64,000 nucleotides of DNA. Source: Amycolatopsis thermalba (GTDB lineage: Bacteria > Actinomycetota > Actinomycetes > Mycobacteriales > Pseudonocardiaceae). The stretch covers positions 86,031-150,030 of the forward strand of contig NZ_PQHW01000004.1 of the NCBI RefSeq assembly GCF_003385215.1. The letters are read 5' to 3'. Position 1 is the first letter of the stretch. Each line of letters begins with the position of its first letter. Both the position numbers and the translations under genes were made by a program. Positions 25,769 to 33,354 of the stretch are shown here, piece by piece. A model generated the notes under the pieces. That model was not told the DNA's origin and made no database searches. It saw nothing but the letters and a program-made list of their open reading frames with translations.

Positions 25769-26963
25769 CGGGAAGCGCTTTCACCCCGCGGATGACGCCG
25801 TAGGTGCGTTCGGCCACGAAGCCCTCCGGCAGCGCGAAGTCCGGGATCGCCGCGAGGAACTCCTCGCAGATGACCCGCAGTTCGACGCGGGCGACGTGCA
25901 GGCCGAGGCAGCGGTGCGCGCCCGCGCCCCAGCCGAGGTGCGGCCGGCGCGGGCGGCCCAGCCGGAACTCGTCGCCGTCCGGGAAGTGGTCCTCGTCGCG
26001 GTTGCCCGAGCCCCAGGTCAGCAGCATCCGGTCACCGGGGCGGAGCGGGACGCCGGCCAGTTCCGTCTCGCGCACCACCGTGCGGCCGGTCGCCGCGACG
26101 GCGGACTCGTGCCGCACGCTTTCCTCGACCAGCTGCGGGATCAACCCGGGATCGGCGGCCACGCGCCGCCGCAGGTCCGGCCGCTCGGCGAGTTCCAGCA
26201 GAATGCTGGCCAGCTGGTCGGTGGTGGTCAGGTTGCCGGCGGCGATGAGCAGGAACGTGAACTTGAGCAGTTCGTGGTCGCTCGCGAGCCTGCCGTTGAT
26301 CTCGCTGTTGACCACCGAGGTGAGCACGTCGGACCCGGTCTTCCCGCGGCGGGACCGGATGTGGGCCAGCAGGAACTCGGTGTACTCGCGGCCGATCGCC
26401 TCCGCCGTGCGCGGGCTGTCGGCCGCGGCCAGGCCGTGCACGAGCGCGGCCAGCGTCGGGCGCTGTTCCTCCGGCAGGCCCAGCAGGGACGCGATCACCA
26501 GCGGCGGGATCTTCGCGCACAGCTCCGGCACCAGGTCCGCCTGCCCGCGTGGAGCCAGCCCGGCCACGACTTCCCGGGACACGCGGCGGATGTAGTCCTC
26601 GTGGGCCGCCGCGGCGGGCGGGGTGAAGAACGGCTGCAGGTGCCGTCGCCAGCCGGCGTGCTCGTGCAGGTCCTGCTCGAACAGCGGCGCGATCACCTCG
26701 CCGGTCTCCGGCGCCACGACGACCGCGCCGACCTCCGCGGCGGAGGAGAAGGTGTCCCCGTGCTTGGCGACGTGCCGGAGGTCGTCGAACCGGGTGACCA
26801 CGAACATGCCGCCGTGCGCCTCGCTGTGCGCCACCGGGCAGGACTTCCGGAACTGCGCCAGGGTTTCGTGGATGGTCGCGGCCTGGGCGGGGTCGAGGTG
26901 GTCGAAGGTGCGGGCCCGCTCCCGCACCAGATCGGCGACGGCCGGGTCACTGGTCTGGCTCAC
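25752..26963 (-). CDS. cytochrome P450
   Basis: This is a soluble bacterial class I P450 of about 403 residues. The K-helix ExxR is EESVR, the I-helix is LIAAGNLTTTDQ, and the heme-binding loop is WGAGAHRCLG, where the usual Phe is Trp. The I-helix lacks the common acidic residue before Thr (AGNLTTT instead of AGxET). Ferredoxin and reductase genes are not nearby. The start is uncertain: the GTG at 26963 and TTG codons at 26972-26975 are possible and none has a good ribosome-binding site. It shares a divergent promoter region with a methionine aminopeptidase gene. Confidence 0.9.
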   Translation of the reverse strand: MSQTSDPAVADLVRERARTFDHLDPAQAATIHETLAQFRKSCPVAHSEAHGGMFVVTRFDDLRHVAKHGDTFSSAAEVGAVVVAPETGEVIAPLFEQDLHEHAGWRRHLQPFFTPPAAAAHEDYIRRVSREVVAGLAPRGQADLVPELCAKIPPLVIASLLGLPEEQRPTLAALVHGLAAADSPRTAEAIGREYTEFLLAHIRSRRGKTGSDVLTSVVNSEINGRLASDHELLKFTFLLIAAGNLTTTDQLASILLELAERPDLRRRVAADPGLIPQLVEESVRHESAVAATGRTVVRETELAGVPLRPGDRMLLTWGSGNRDEDHFPDGDEFRLGRPRRPHLGWGAGAHRCLGLHVARVELRVICEEFLAAIPDFALPEGFVAERTYGVIRGVKALPVTWPV

Positions 26964-27054
26964 GTGGGTCAACAATCCACACTCGCCCAGCTCGGGGCAA
27001 GGAAAAGCCTCCGTCCGGCCTAGTGTGATCCACCACTGGGCACGCAGCGTGACT

Positions 27055-27101
27055 GGTATTACTATACCGGAGGTGCGCTAGGGTGGCGGTATAATAATAC
27101 C
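27055..27101. promoter_or_regulatory. paired GGTAT-N4-ATACC palindromes over divergent -10 boxes
   Basis: The two sites are GGTATTACTATACC (27055-27068) and GGTATAATAATACC (27088-27101), exactly 33 bp apart. The right site contains TATAAT (27090-27095), the -10 box for the aminopeptidase gene. The left contains TATAGT on the minus strand (27061-27066), the -10 box for the P450 gene. One repressor could shut both promoters. No good -35 boxes are seen. Confidence 0.7.
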
Positions 27102-27125
27102 GAACACCGTGACGTGAGGTTTTTC

Positions 27126-27905
27126 GTGATCGAACTGAAGACGCCCGCCGAGATCGACCGCATGCACGTGGCCGGGCGGTTCGTCGCCGAGGTGCTCACC
27201 GAGATCGGCCGGCTCGCCGATGTGGGTGTCAACCTCCTGGACCTGGAGCACCACGCGCGCGGCATGATCAAGCGGCGCGGGGCGGAGTCGTGCTACTGGG
27301 ACTACGCGCCGTCCTTCGGCAAGGGCCCGTTCCGCAACGTGATCTGCCTGTCGGTCAACGACGCCGTCCTGCACGGCCTGCCGCACGACTACACGCTGCG
27401 CGACGGGGACGTACTCACCGCGGACCTCGCGGTCGGCATCGACGGCTGGGTGGCCGACTCGGCGCGCACCATCGTCGTCGGAACCGCCGCCGAGGAGGAC
27501 CTGCGGCTCATCCGCGCCACCGAGGAAGCACTGGAGGCGGCCATCGAGGCGGCCCGTCCGGGCAACCGCCTCGGCGACATCTCGGCGGCGATCTGGGCGG
27601 TGGCCTCCGGCTACGGCTACCCGGTCAACACCGAGTTCGGCGGTCACGGCATCGGCCGCACCATGCACGAGGACCTGCACGTGCCCAACAAGGGCCGGGC
27701 CGGCCGCGGCCTGAAGCTCCAGCCGGGCCTCACCCTCGCGCTCGAACCGTGGTTCGCCCGCACCACCGATCGGATCGTGTACGACCCGGACGGCTGGACG
27801 ATCCGCTCGGCCGACGGCTCCCGCACGGCCCACTCCGAGCACACGGTCGCCATCACCGAGGACGGCCCGCGGGTGCTCACCCGGCGGGAATCGGAAGGAG
27901 ACTAG
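27126..27905 (+). CDS. map: type I methionine aminopeptidase
   Basis: This 259-residue pita-bread-fold enzyme removes the N-terminal Met from new proteins. The expected ligands are all visible: His in VLHGLP, Asp in TADLAV, Asp in VADSART, His in GGHGIGRTMHE, Glu in ALEPWF and Glu in HSEHTVAI. I placed the start at the GTG at 27126, after a GTGAGG ribosome-binding site; an in-frame GTG at 27114 is possible. Its promoter carries a palindromic operator, unusual for a housekeeping map gene, so this may be an accessory paralogue under specific control. Confidence 0.92.
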   Translation: MIELKTPAEIDRMHVAGRFVAEVLTEIGRLADVGVNLLDLEHHARGMIKRRGAESCYWDYAPSFGKGPFRNVICLSVNDAVLHGLPHDYTLRDGDVLTADLAVGIDGWVADSARTIVVGTAAEEDLRLIRATEEALEAAIEAARPGNRLGDISAAIWAVASGYGYPVNTEFGGHGIGRTMHEDLHVPNKGRAGRGLKLQPGLTLALEPWFARTTDRIVYDPDGWTIRSADGSRTAHSEHTVAITEDGPRVLTRRESEGD

Positions 27906-28032
27906 CTGTAGTGCCCGACGAGGTTGGTGACGCGTGGAGGTAGGCCCATTCATCGGCCAGGGCCGCCTTGATCAACCCGACGCACCGACACACTGTCCAC
28001 GATCCCTGCCGCCAGCACGCCGCAAAAATCGG

Positions 28033-28061
28033 TTCGGGATACGGGAGTTGCGGCGTATCCT
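28033..28061 (+). promoter_or_regulatory. promoter of the Y-RNA-like transcript
   Basis: TTCGGG (28033-28038) and TATCCT (28056-28061) are separated by 17 bp. The predicted transcription start, about 28068-28071, falls at the base of the long stem that opens the RNA at 28073. From 27906 to 28032 nothing else is recognised. Confidence 0.5.
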
Positions 28062-28068
28062 GATCTTC

Positions 28069-28213
28069 GCACGCCGGTCACCTCGGACAGGCCCGGTGCG
28101 CAGGCGAGGGTTACTTCCGGTTCACCAGGTTCGACTCCTGCGCCTCCGCAAGGAGGTGGAAACCTTCACCGACTCCTTCTCGGGCCTGTCCGAGGTCGCC
28201 GGCTCCCCTTTTT
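28069..28213 (+). ncRNA. candidate bacterial Y RNA (YrlA-like) beside the Ro60 gene
   Basis: Arms 28080-28095 and 28181-28196 pair perfectly over 16 bp (ACCTCGGACAGGCCCG). After one mismatch and one G-U, the stem continues with GCCGG/CCGGC (28073-28077 with 28199-28203). Inside lies a tRNA-like module: an acceptor-like stem 28100-28106/28141-28147 with one mismatch, a T-arm CAGG-TTCGACT-CCTG (28126-28140) with a canonical T-loop, and a D-arm-like segment. A second hairpin follows (28150-28154 with 28174-28178, inner GGTG/CACC). TTTTT at 28209-28213 would end transcription. The Ro60-type gene starts 16 bp later. This order of closing stem, tRNA mimic and stem matches YrlA RNAs. The lack of a complete tRNA cloverleaf and CCA argues against a tRNA gene. 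Confidence 0.75.
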
Positions 28214-28229
28214 CCCCTGCGAGGCAGGC

Positions 28230-29756
28230 ATGTCCAAGTTCAACCTGCTCCGCCGAAGACCGGCGAACCGGTCCCCGATCGTCACGGCCGCGGTGCCCGG
28301 TGTCGTCAACCACCAGGGCGGCACCGGTTACGCCCGCGACACCAAGTCCGAGCTGTTCCTGCTCGCGGTCGCGAACATGGTCGGCGAGGACACCTTCTAC
28401 GAGCAGGCGGGCGACCGGGACAGCCGCTACGCCGAGCTGGTCCGCCGCGCCGCGCTCGGCGATCCACAGTGGACGGCGCGGTTCCTGCGCTGGCTGCGCA
28501 CCGAGGCGAACATGCGCTCCGCCTCGCTCGTCGGCGCGGCCGAGTTCGTCAAGGCACGCCTGGACGGCGGCGCCGACGACGGGCCGTCCAACCGCGCCGT
28601 CGTGGCGAGTGTGCTGCGGCGGGCGGACGAGCCGGGCGAGCTGATCGCGTACTGGTTCAGCCGCTACGGCCGCCGCCTGCCCAAGCCGGTCAAGCGCGGG
28701 GTCGCCGACGCGGTCGGGGCGCTGTACGACGAGCGGTCGGTCCTGAAGTGGGACAGCGGTAGTCGCGGTGTGCGATTCGCCGACGTGCTGCGCCTGGTGC
28801 ACCCGCAGCCGCGGGACGCCGTGCAGGACGCGCTCTTTGCACACCTCCTGCGCGGCGGCACGGCGCCGGAGCTGGACCTGCTGGCCCGGCGGCGGGCGCT
28901 CATGGCGCTCCCGGTGGAGCGTCGGCGAGCGGCCCTGGACCCCGCGCAGCTGCGGGCCGCCGGCATGACGTGGGAGGCGCTGGCCGGGCACCTGCAGGGC
29001 CCGCTGGACGCGGCGGCGTGGCAGGCCGTCATCCCGGGCATGGGGTACATGGCGCTGCTGCGCAACCTGCGCAACTTCGACGAGGCCGGGCTGCCGGACG
29101 AGGTGGCCGACCGCGTCGCGGCCCGGCTCGCCGATCCGGCGGAGGTGGCGCGGTCGCGGCAGTTCCCGTTCCGGTTCCTGTCCGCCTACCGCGCGGCGCC
29201 GTCGCTGCGGTGGGGACCGGCGCTGGAGCGCGCCCTGCACGCGTCGCTGTCCAACGTGCCCTCCCTGCCGGGGCGGACGCTGATCCTGATCGACCGGTCC
29301 GCCTCCATGTGGATGAGCGGCAGGCGGTCGGCGGTCACGTTCGCCGACCAGGCCGCCCTGTTCGGGTGCGCGCTGGCGGTGCGGGCGCAGCGGCCGACGG
29401 TGGTGGTGTACGGCTGGGACAGCCGCGAGGTGCGGGTTCCGCGCGGCGGGTCGCTGCTGCCGTTCGTCGACAGCCTCGACAAGTTCCCGGCCACCAACAC
29501 CGCGGCGGCGGTGCGCAGGCACTACCGCCGCCACGACCGGGTCGTCATCGTCACCGACGAGCAGTCGGCCACGGCGGACGCGTCGATGGGTGTGCCGGAC
29601 CGGGTTCCGCTGTACGTGTGGAACGTCGCCGGGTACGCCACCGGCAACACGCCGTCCGGGCTGGGCACGCGGCACACGTTCGGCGGGCTGACCGACGCGG
29701 CCTTCCGGATGATCCCGCTGCTGGAGTCCGGCCGGGACGCGGACTGGCCGTTCTGA
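28230..29756 (+). CDS. rsr: Ro60-family RNA-binding protein (TROVE + vWA)
   Basis: The protein has 508 residues. Residues about 25-345 form the TROVE HEAT-repeat ring that holds single-stranded RNA ends in its cavity and Y RNA on its outer surface. Residues about 348-508 form a von Willebrand A domain with an intact MIDAS motif D355-R-S-A-S359. Bacterial Ro (Rsr) binds Y RNAs, joins PNPase to make an RNA-degrading machine and helps in rRNA maturation and stress survival. GAGG lies 5 nt before the ATG. A Y-RNA-like gene lies directly upstream on the same strand, as in other bacteria with rsr. Confidence 0.93.
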   Translation: MSKFNLLRRRPANRSPIVTAAVPGVVNHQGGTGYARDTKSELFLLAVANMVGEDTFYEQAGDRDSRYAELVRRAALGDPQWTARFLRWLRTEANMRSASLVGAAEFVKARLDGGADDGPSNRAVVASVLRRADEPGELIAYWFSRYGRRLPKPVKRGVADAVGALYDERSVLKWDSGSRGVRFADVLRLVHPQPRDAVQDALFAHLLRGGTAPELDLLARRRALMALPVERRRAALDPAQLRAAGMTWEALAGHLQGPLDAAAWQAVIPGMGYMALLRNLRNFDEAGLPDEVADRVAARLADPAEVARSRQFPFRFLSAYRAAPSLRWGPALERALHASLSNVPSLPGRTLILIDRSASMWMSGRRSAVTFADQAALFGCALAVRAQRPTVVVYGWDSREVRVPRGGSLLPFVDSLDKFPATNTAAAVRRHYRRHDRVVIVTDEQSATADASMGVPDRVPLYVWNVAGYATGNTPSGLGTRHTFGGLTDAAFRMIPLLESGRDADWPF

Positions 29757-29799
29757 CCCGCGAACAAGGTCCGAATACCGACATTATCGGGAAAACAAT

Positions 29800-29837
29800 T
29801 TCCGGAATTGCGCGAGTAACGTTCGTTCATTCCGGAA
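29800..29837. promoter_or_regulatory. two TTCCGGAA palindromes flanking a -10 box
   Basis: TTCCGGAA occurs at 29800-29807 and 29830-29837, with TAACGT (29817-29822) between them as a possible -10 box for the excalibur gene. The 135-bp region is less GC-rich than its surroundings. Regulation by a dimeric factor is possible. Confidence 0.35.
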
Positions 29838-29892
29838 CGACAAAGCGGCTGAATCTTCCCCGAGATCGTTTCCCCGGAAAAGGACGTCCCCC

Positions 29893-30498
29893 ATGCGCAT
29901 GATCAGTCGCGTTCTCGGCACGGCCGCAGTGGCGGGTATCGCACTGCTGGGTCCGGCACCTGCGGTTTTCGCGCAGCCCACCGACAAGTACGACTGCAGC
30001 GATTTCACCTACCAGGAAGAGGCGCAGGCCGTTCTCGACCAGGATCGGTCGGATCCGTACGGCCTCGACGACGACAACGACGGCAAGGCCTGCGAAACCC
30101 TGCCGAGCAAGGGCGGGCAGCCGTCCACGCCGTCCACGCCGTCCAGCACCGTCACCCAGGCCCCGCCGGTCGTCACGAGCACCAAGGCTGCCCCGGCGGA
30201 CCTGGACTGCGCTGACTTCGCGACCCAGGCGCAGGCCCAGGCTGTCCTCGACGCCGACCGCAGCGACCCGCACCGCCTGGACGCCGACCACGACGGCATC
30301 GCGTGCGAGACCAGGTTCGGGGAGAAGAACACCACCGGCGGCGGTTCGCAGGTGAAGGTCAAGCCGGTCGGTGGCGTGGACACCGGCGGCGGCGACGAGG
30401 GCACCGACGCGGGCCCGGCCGTCGCGGTCGGGGCGCTCGTGCTGGTCGGCGGCGGCGCCGGCACCATGCTGCTCCTCCGGCGGCGCGCCGGCCGATGA
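29893..30498 (+). CDS. surface protein with two excalibur calcium-binding domains
   Basis: The protein has 201 residues: a signal peptide (about 1-28), two excalibur domains (DCSDF...DDDNDGKACE and DCADF...DADHDGIACE), a Thr/Pro linker between them, and a C-terminal transmembrane helix ending in RRRAGR. The DxDxDGxxCE repeats are the calcium-binding loops of the family. The C-terminus looks like a sortase sorting signal (helix plus positive tail), but no LPXTG is seen before it. It overlaps the sortase gene by 4 bases (ATGA), so the two products probably work together at the cell surface. Confidence 0.88.
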   Translation: MRMISRVLGTAAVAGIALLGPAPAVFAQPTDKYDCSDFTYQEEAQAVLDQDRSDPYGLDDDNDGKACETLPSKGGQPSTPSTPSSTVTQAPPVVTSTKAAPADLDCADFATQAQAQAVLDADRSDPHRLDADHDGIACETRFGEKNTTGGGSQVKVKPVGGVDTGGGDEGTDAGPAVAVGALVLVGGGAGTMLLLRRRAGR

Positions 30499-31124
30499 GC
30501 ACCACGCGCTGGCGCCGATGGCTCGCGTTCGCGGCCATCGGCGCCGCCCTCACCGCCTGCGGCTCCCCGGCCGAGCCGCAGCCCGCGCCGGCCGCGGCGC
30601 CGACATCGGCGCTGCCGGCGCAGACCACCACGCCGGTCACCACCCCGGTCGACGGACCCCTGCCACACTCCCGGCCGGTCACATTGGAGGTGCCCTCGAT
30701 CGGGGTCCGCACCGGCCCGATCATCGACCTCGGCCTGACCGACGACGGCGCGCTGGAGGTCCCGGAGGACGCCGTGACCACCGGCTGGTTCACCGGCAGC
30801 CCATCACCGGGGGAGACCGGGCCCGCGGTGCTCGCCGCGCACGTCGACTACAACCACGTGCCCGGCACCTTCCACCGCCTCAAGGACACCAAGCCCGGCG
30901 ACCAGGCGATCGTGCACCGCGCCGACGGGACCACCGCCGTGTTCACCGTCTACCGCGTCGAGCGATACCCGAAGTCGCGGTTCCCGACCGACGACGTCTA
31001 CGGCGACACGGCCGGGCCGGAGCTGCGGATGATCACCTGCGGCGGCGACTTCGACCGCTCGACCCGCAACTACGCGGACAACGTCGTGGCCTACGCGCGC
31101 CTGTCCCAGACCTACCGCGGCTGA
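30495..31124 (+). CDS. class F sortase, lipoprotein
   Basis: The protein has 209 residues. A lipobox LTAC (C22) predicts lipid anchoring. The sortase domain spans about 60-205, with catalytic H116 (AAHVDYN), C182 (MITCGGDFD) and R191 (STRNYADN). The short length, the N-terminal Pro/Ala/Thr linker and the motifs fit class F sortases of actinobacteria, whose substrates are mostly unknown. The ATG overlaps the TGA of the excalibur gene, making that protein the obvious candidate substrate or partner. Confidence 0.9.
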   Translation: MSTTRWRRWLAFAAIGAALTACGSPAEPQPAPAAAPTSALPAQTTTPVTTPVDGPLPHSRPVTLEVPSIGVRTGPIIDLGLTDDGALEVPEDAVTTGWFTGSPSPGETGPAVLAAHVDYNHVPGTFHRLKDTKPGDQAIVHRADGTTAVFTVYRVERYPKSRFPTDDVYGDTAGPELRMITCGGDFDRSTRNYADNVVAYARLSQTYRG

Positions 31125-31209
31125 GCCACGCCACTGCCTCCGTCGGCCGGTGACCTCGACCTCGCTGGGCGCCTGCGGGTTCAGCGTCGGGCCGAGCACC
31201 GGCCGCACA

Positions 31210-31564
31210 CTTCTCCACTTCGGACTCCTCCGCGCGCACGCAGACCGTCGTGGGGTGGCCGTCGAACCCGAGCTTCGCCCGCGCGACGCGATCCTCTACA
31301 ACGAGCCGCGCGGCTCGGTGCGCACGGAGGTGAACGGGGCGCTGGTCGTGGAGAACACCGGCCCGCCGGTGCCGGCCGAGGCGCTGCGCGGCCTGTTCGA
31401 GCCGTTCCGCCGCCTGACCGGCGACCGCACGTTCCACACCAACGGCGCCGGCCTCGGGCTGTCGATCGTCCGCTCGATCACCACCGCCCACGGCGGTTCC
31501 GTGCGGGCGGACCCGGGGCCGCGCCGGTGGCCTGCGGGTCACGGCAGACGTGCCCGAGGCGTGA
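31210..31564 (+). pseudogene. remnant of a sensor histidine kinase C-terminus
   Basis: The fragment reads like the ATP-binding domain of an OmpR-type sensor kinase: GVAVEPELRP, then NEPRGSV, VVENTGPPVPAEALRGLFEP and GAGLGLSIVRSITTAHGGSV. The stretch between ELRP and NEPRG, which should contain the N-box, is largely deleted. The final GLRVTADVPEA is in another frame, reached by a frameshift near 31520. No membrane or HisKA region precedes it. A hairpin terminator still stands just after the old stop codon. Confidence 0.75.
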
Positions 31565-31565
31565 C

Positions 31566-31592
31566 CGCGGAGCCGGTGACCGCGGCTCCGTG
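31566..31592. terminator. hairpin terminator between kinase remnant and methyltransferase
   Basis: The stem CGGAGCC/GGCTCCG (31568-31574 with 31584-31590), extended by one G-U and one C-G pair, lies between the old stop codon at 31564 and the convergent methyltransferase gene. Confidence 0.6.
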
Positions 31593-31602
31593 GTGGCAAG
31601 CC

Positions 31603-32223
31603 CTAGCGTCGCGCCCGCACCACGGCGTCGTGGATGGTCACCGGGTTGCCGTCCGGGTCGGTCGCGGCGCGGGGCCGCGCCTCGGCGACCTCCACCGTCC
31701 ATCCGGCGGGCAACCAGCTCGCCACCTCCTCCGCGCTGCTGAACCGCTCGGGCACGTTCGGCCGCCCCATCGTGGTCTCCAGGTCGCGCGCGTCGTGGTG
31801 CACCAGCAGCAGCGTGCCGCCCGGGGTGACCCACTCGGCGAGCCGCCCGGCCAGCTCACGCAGCTCCGCGTTGCGCAGGTGCAGGAACTGCGCCGAGATC
31901 AGGTCGAAGCGGCGGTCACCCGGGTCCCAGGTCCGCACGTCGGCCCGCACCCACTCGATCCGCTCCCCGACTCCGGCCTGCGCGGCGTGCTCGGCCCCGC
32001 GCCGCAGCGCGGTCTCGGACAGGTCCAGCGCCGTCACGCGCCAGCCGCGCCCGGCGAGCCAGCAGCTGTCGGCTCCCTCGCCGGCCCCGATGTCCAGCGC
32101 CGCGCCCGGCGGGAGGTCCGCGGCCTCGGCGACCAGCTGCGGGTTCGGCCGTCCACTCCAGACCGCGGTGTGCGAGCGGTACCGCTCCTCCCAGAACTCC
32201 TCGCCGTACTCATCGGATCCCAT
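31603..32223 (-). CDS. class I SAM-dependent methyltransferase
   Basis: The 206-residue product has motif I LDIGAGEGADSCWLA, a motif II acidic region VTALDLSETAL, and motif III-IV around FDLISAQFLHL. The N-terminal EFWEERYRSHTAVWSGRPN is typical of small thiopurine- or tellurite-methyltransferase-like enzymes and cyclic methyltransferases of actinobacteria. The substrate is unknown. Its ATG at 32223 lies inside the 3' end of the FAD oxidoreductase gene (14-bp overlap), so the two are coupled. Confidence 0.88.
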   Translation of the reverse strand: MGSDEYGEEFWEERYRSHTAVWSGRPNPQLVAEAADLPPGAALDIGAGEGADSCWLAGRGWRVTALDLSETALRRGAEHAAQAGVGERIEWVRADVRTWDPGDRRFDLISAQFLHLRNAELRELAGRLAEWVTPGGTLLLVHHDARDLETTMGRPNVPERFSSAEEVASWLPAGWTVEVAEARPRAATDPDGNPVTIHDAVVRARR

Positions 32224-33226
32224 GGCGCCGCACCCCTCCCACGAGTTCGCCGACCTCGCCCTCACGGGCGAACACCCCGGCGCGGTGCGCGGCGACCGCC
32301 TGCCGGGTGTCCTCCGCGACGAGGTCGGCGTTGATCGCCGCACCCGCCGTCAGCCCGCCGGACGCCGACACGATCACCTGCGCGGTCACGTTCGCGACGT
32401 TCCCGGCGACCCACACGCCCGGCACCGCGGTGGCACCGGTCGGGTCGGCCGCCACGTACGTGCCGACCACGTGGCCCTGCACGACCTGCTCGGTCACCTC
32501 GAGGCCGAGCGCGGTGAGCAACCCGGCGCGAGCGGTGAACCGGGGCGCGACCACGACCACCTGCCGCGGCACGACCTCCCCGGAGGCCATCCGCACGCCG
32601 GTCAGCCGGTCCTCGCTCACCTCGACGGCCGCGACCTCGCCTTCGACCACGCGGATCCCGCGCGCGGCCAGCTCCTCGCGCTGCTCGTCGGTCAGCTCGG
32701 GCGCGTGGTGCCGGAACACCGTCACGTCCGCGCTGAGCTGCCGCCACAGCAGTGCCGCGTGCACGACCAGCGGGTTGCTGCCGATCACGCCGATCGCCTG
32801 GTCACGCGCCTCCCAGCCGTGGCAGTACGGGCAGTGCAGCACGTCGCGCCCGAACCGCTCGGCGACCCCGTCGATGTCCGGCAGCTCGTCGACCAGCCCG
32901 GTCGTCACGAGCAGGCGGCGCGCGTGGACCGACCGGCCGTCGTCCAGGGTCACCTCGAACCCGTCCCCGGTCCGGGCAGCCGCGGTCACCGTGCCCGTCA
33001 CGACCTCGCCGCCGTACCCGGCCACCTCGTCGCGGCCGATGGCGACCAGCTCGGCCGGCGGGGTGCTCTCCCGGCCCAGGTAGTTGTGCACGTGCCCGGC
33101 CGGGGCGTTGCGCGGCCGGGCCGCGTCGACCACCAGCACCGACCGGCGCGCCCGGGCCAGCGCGAGTGCCCCGGCCAGGCCTGCCGCGCCGCCACCCACC
33201 ACCACAACGTCGTACTTCTCGTCCAT
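32210..33226 (-). CDS. NAD(P)/FAD-dependent oxidoreductase, thioredoxin-reductase-like
   Basis: The protein has 338 residues. The N-terminal FAD dinucleotide motif is VVVGGGAAGLAGALALARA. A second nucleotide-binding domain carries GVIGSNPL, and the redox-active pair is CPYC in HCPYCHGWE. The CPYCHG(W/Y)E form is found in thioredoxin-reductase relatives, including dithiol oxidases of the GliT/HlmI type, so it may act on a small thiol rather than thioredoxin. The start at the ATG at 33226 precedes MDEKYDVVVVGGG. It forms a coupled pair with the methyltransferase gene downstream. Confidence 0.9.
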   Translation of the reverse strand: MDEKYDVVVVGGGAAGLAGALALARARRSVLVVDAARPRNAPAGHVHNYLGRESTPPAELVAIGRDEVAGYGGEVVTGTVTAAARTGDGFEVTLDDGRSVHARRLLVTTGLVDELPDIDGVAERFGRDVLHCPYCHGWEARDQAIGVIGSNPLVVHAALLWRQLSADVTVFRHHAPELTDEQREELAARGIRVVEGEVAAVEVSEDRLTGVRMASGEVVPRQVVVVAPRFTARAGLLTALGLEVTEQVVQGHVVGTYVAADPTGATAVPGVWVAGNVANVTAQVIVSASGGLTAGAAINADLVAEDTRQAVAAHRAGVFAREGEVGELVGGVRRHGIR

Positions 33227-33354
33227 GGCGGCGACTATCCGCGCGCCCGGCAGAGGTGACAAGAAAATTTGCCGGGATGGCAAAGAGCCTGCCGTCCGGG
33301 CTTGAACAGCCGCGGAGCGGGTAAACAGCGGCCACCGAGTGGAGAGGGCGAGGC

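Noticed and set aside
28069..28213. A true tRNA gene or a plain terminator in front of the Ro60 gene
   Set aside because: There is a T-arm and acceptor-like stem but no proper anticodon arm and no CCA. A terminator would not need a tRNA-like module inside an 85-nt loop, and no gene ends here. The Y RNA explanation fits all parts.
27934..28644. ORF crossing the Y-RNA region into the Ro60 gene in another frame
   Set aside because: It is low-complexity and out of frame with the well-supported Ro60 protein.
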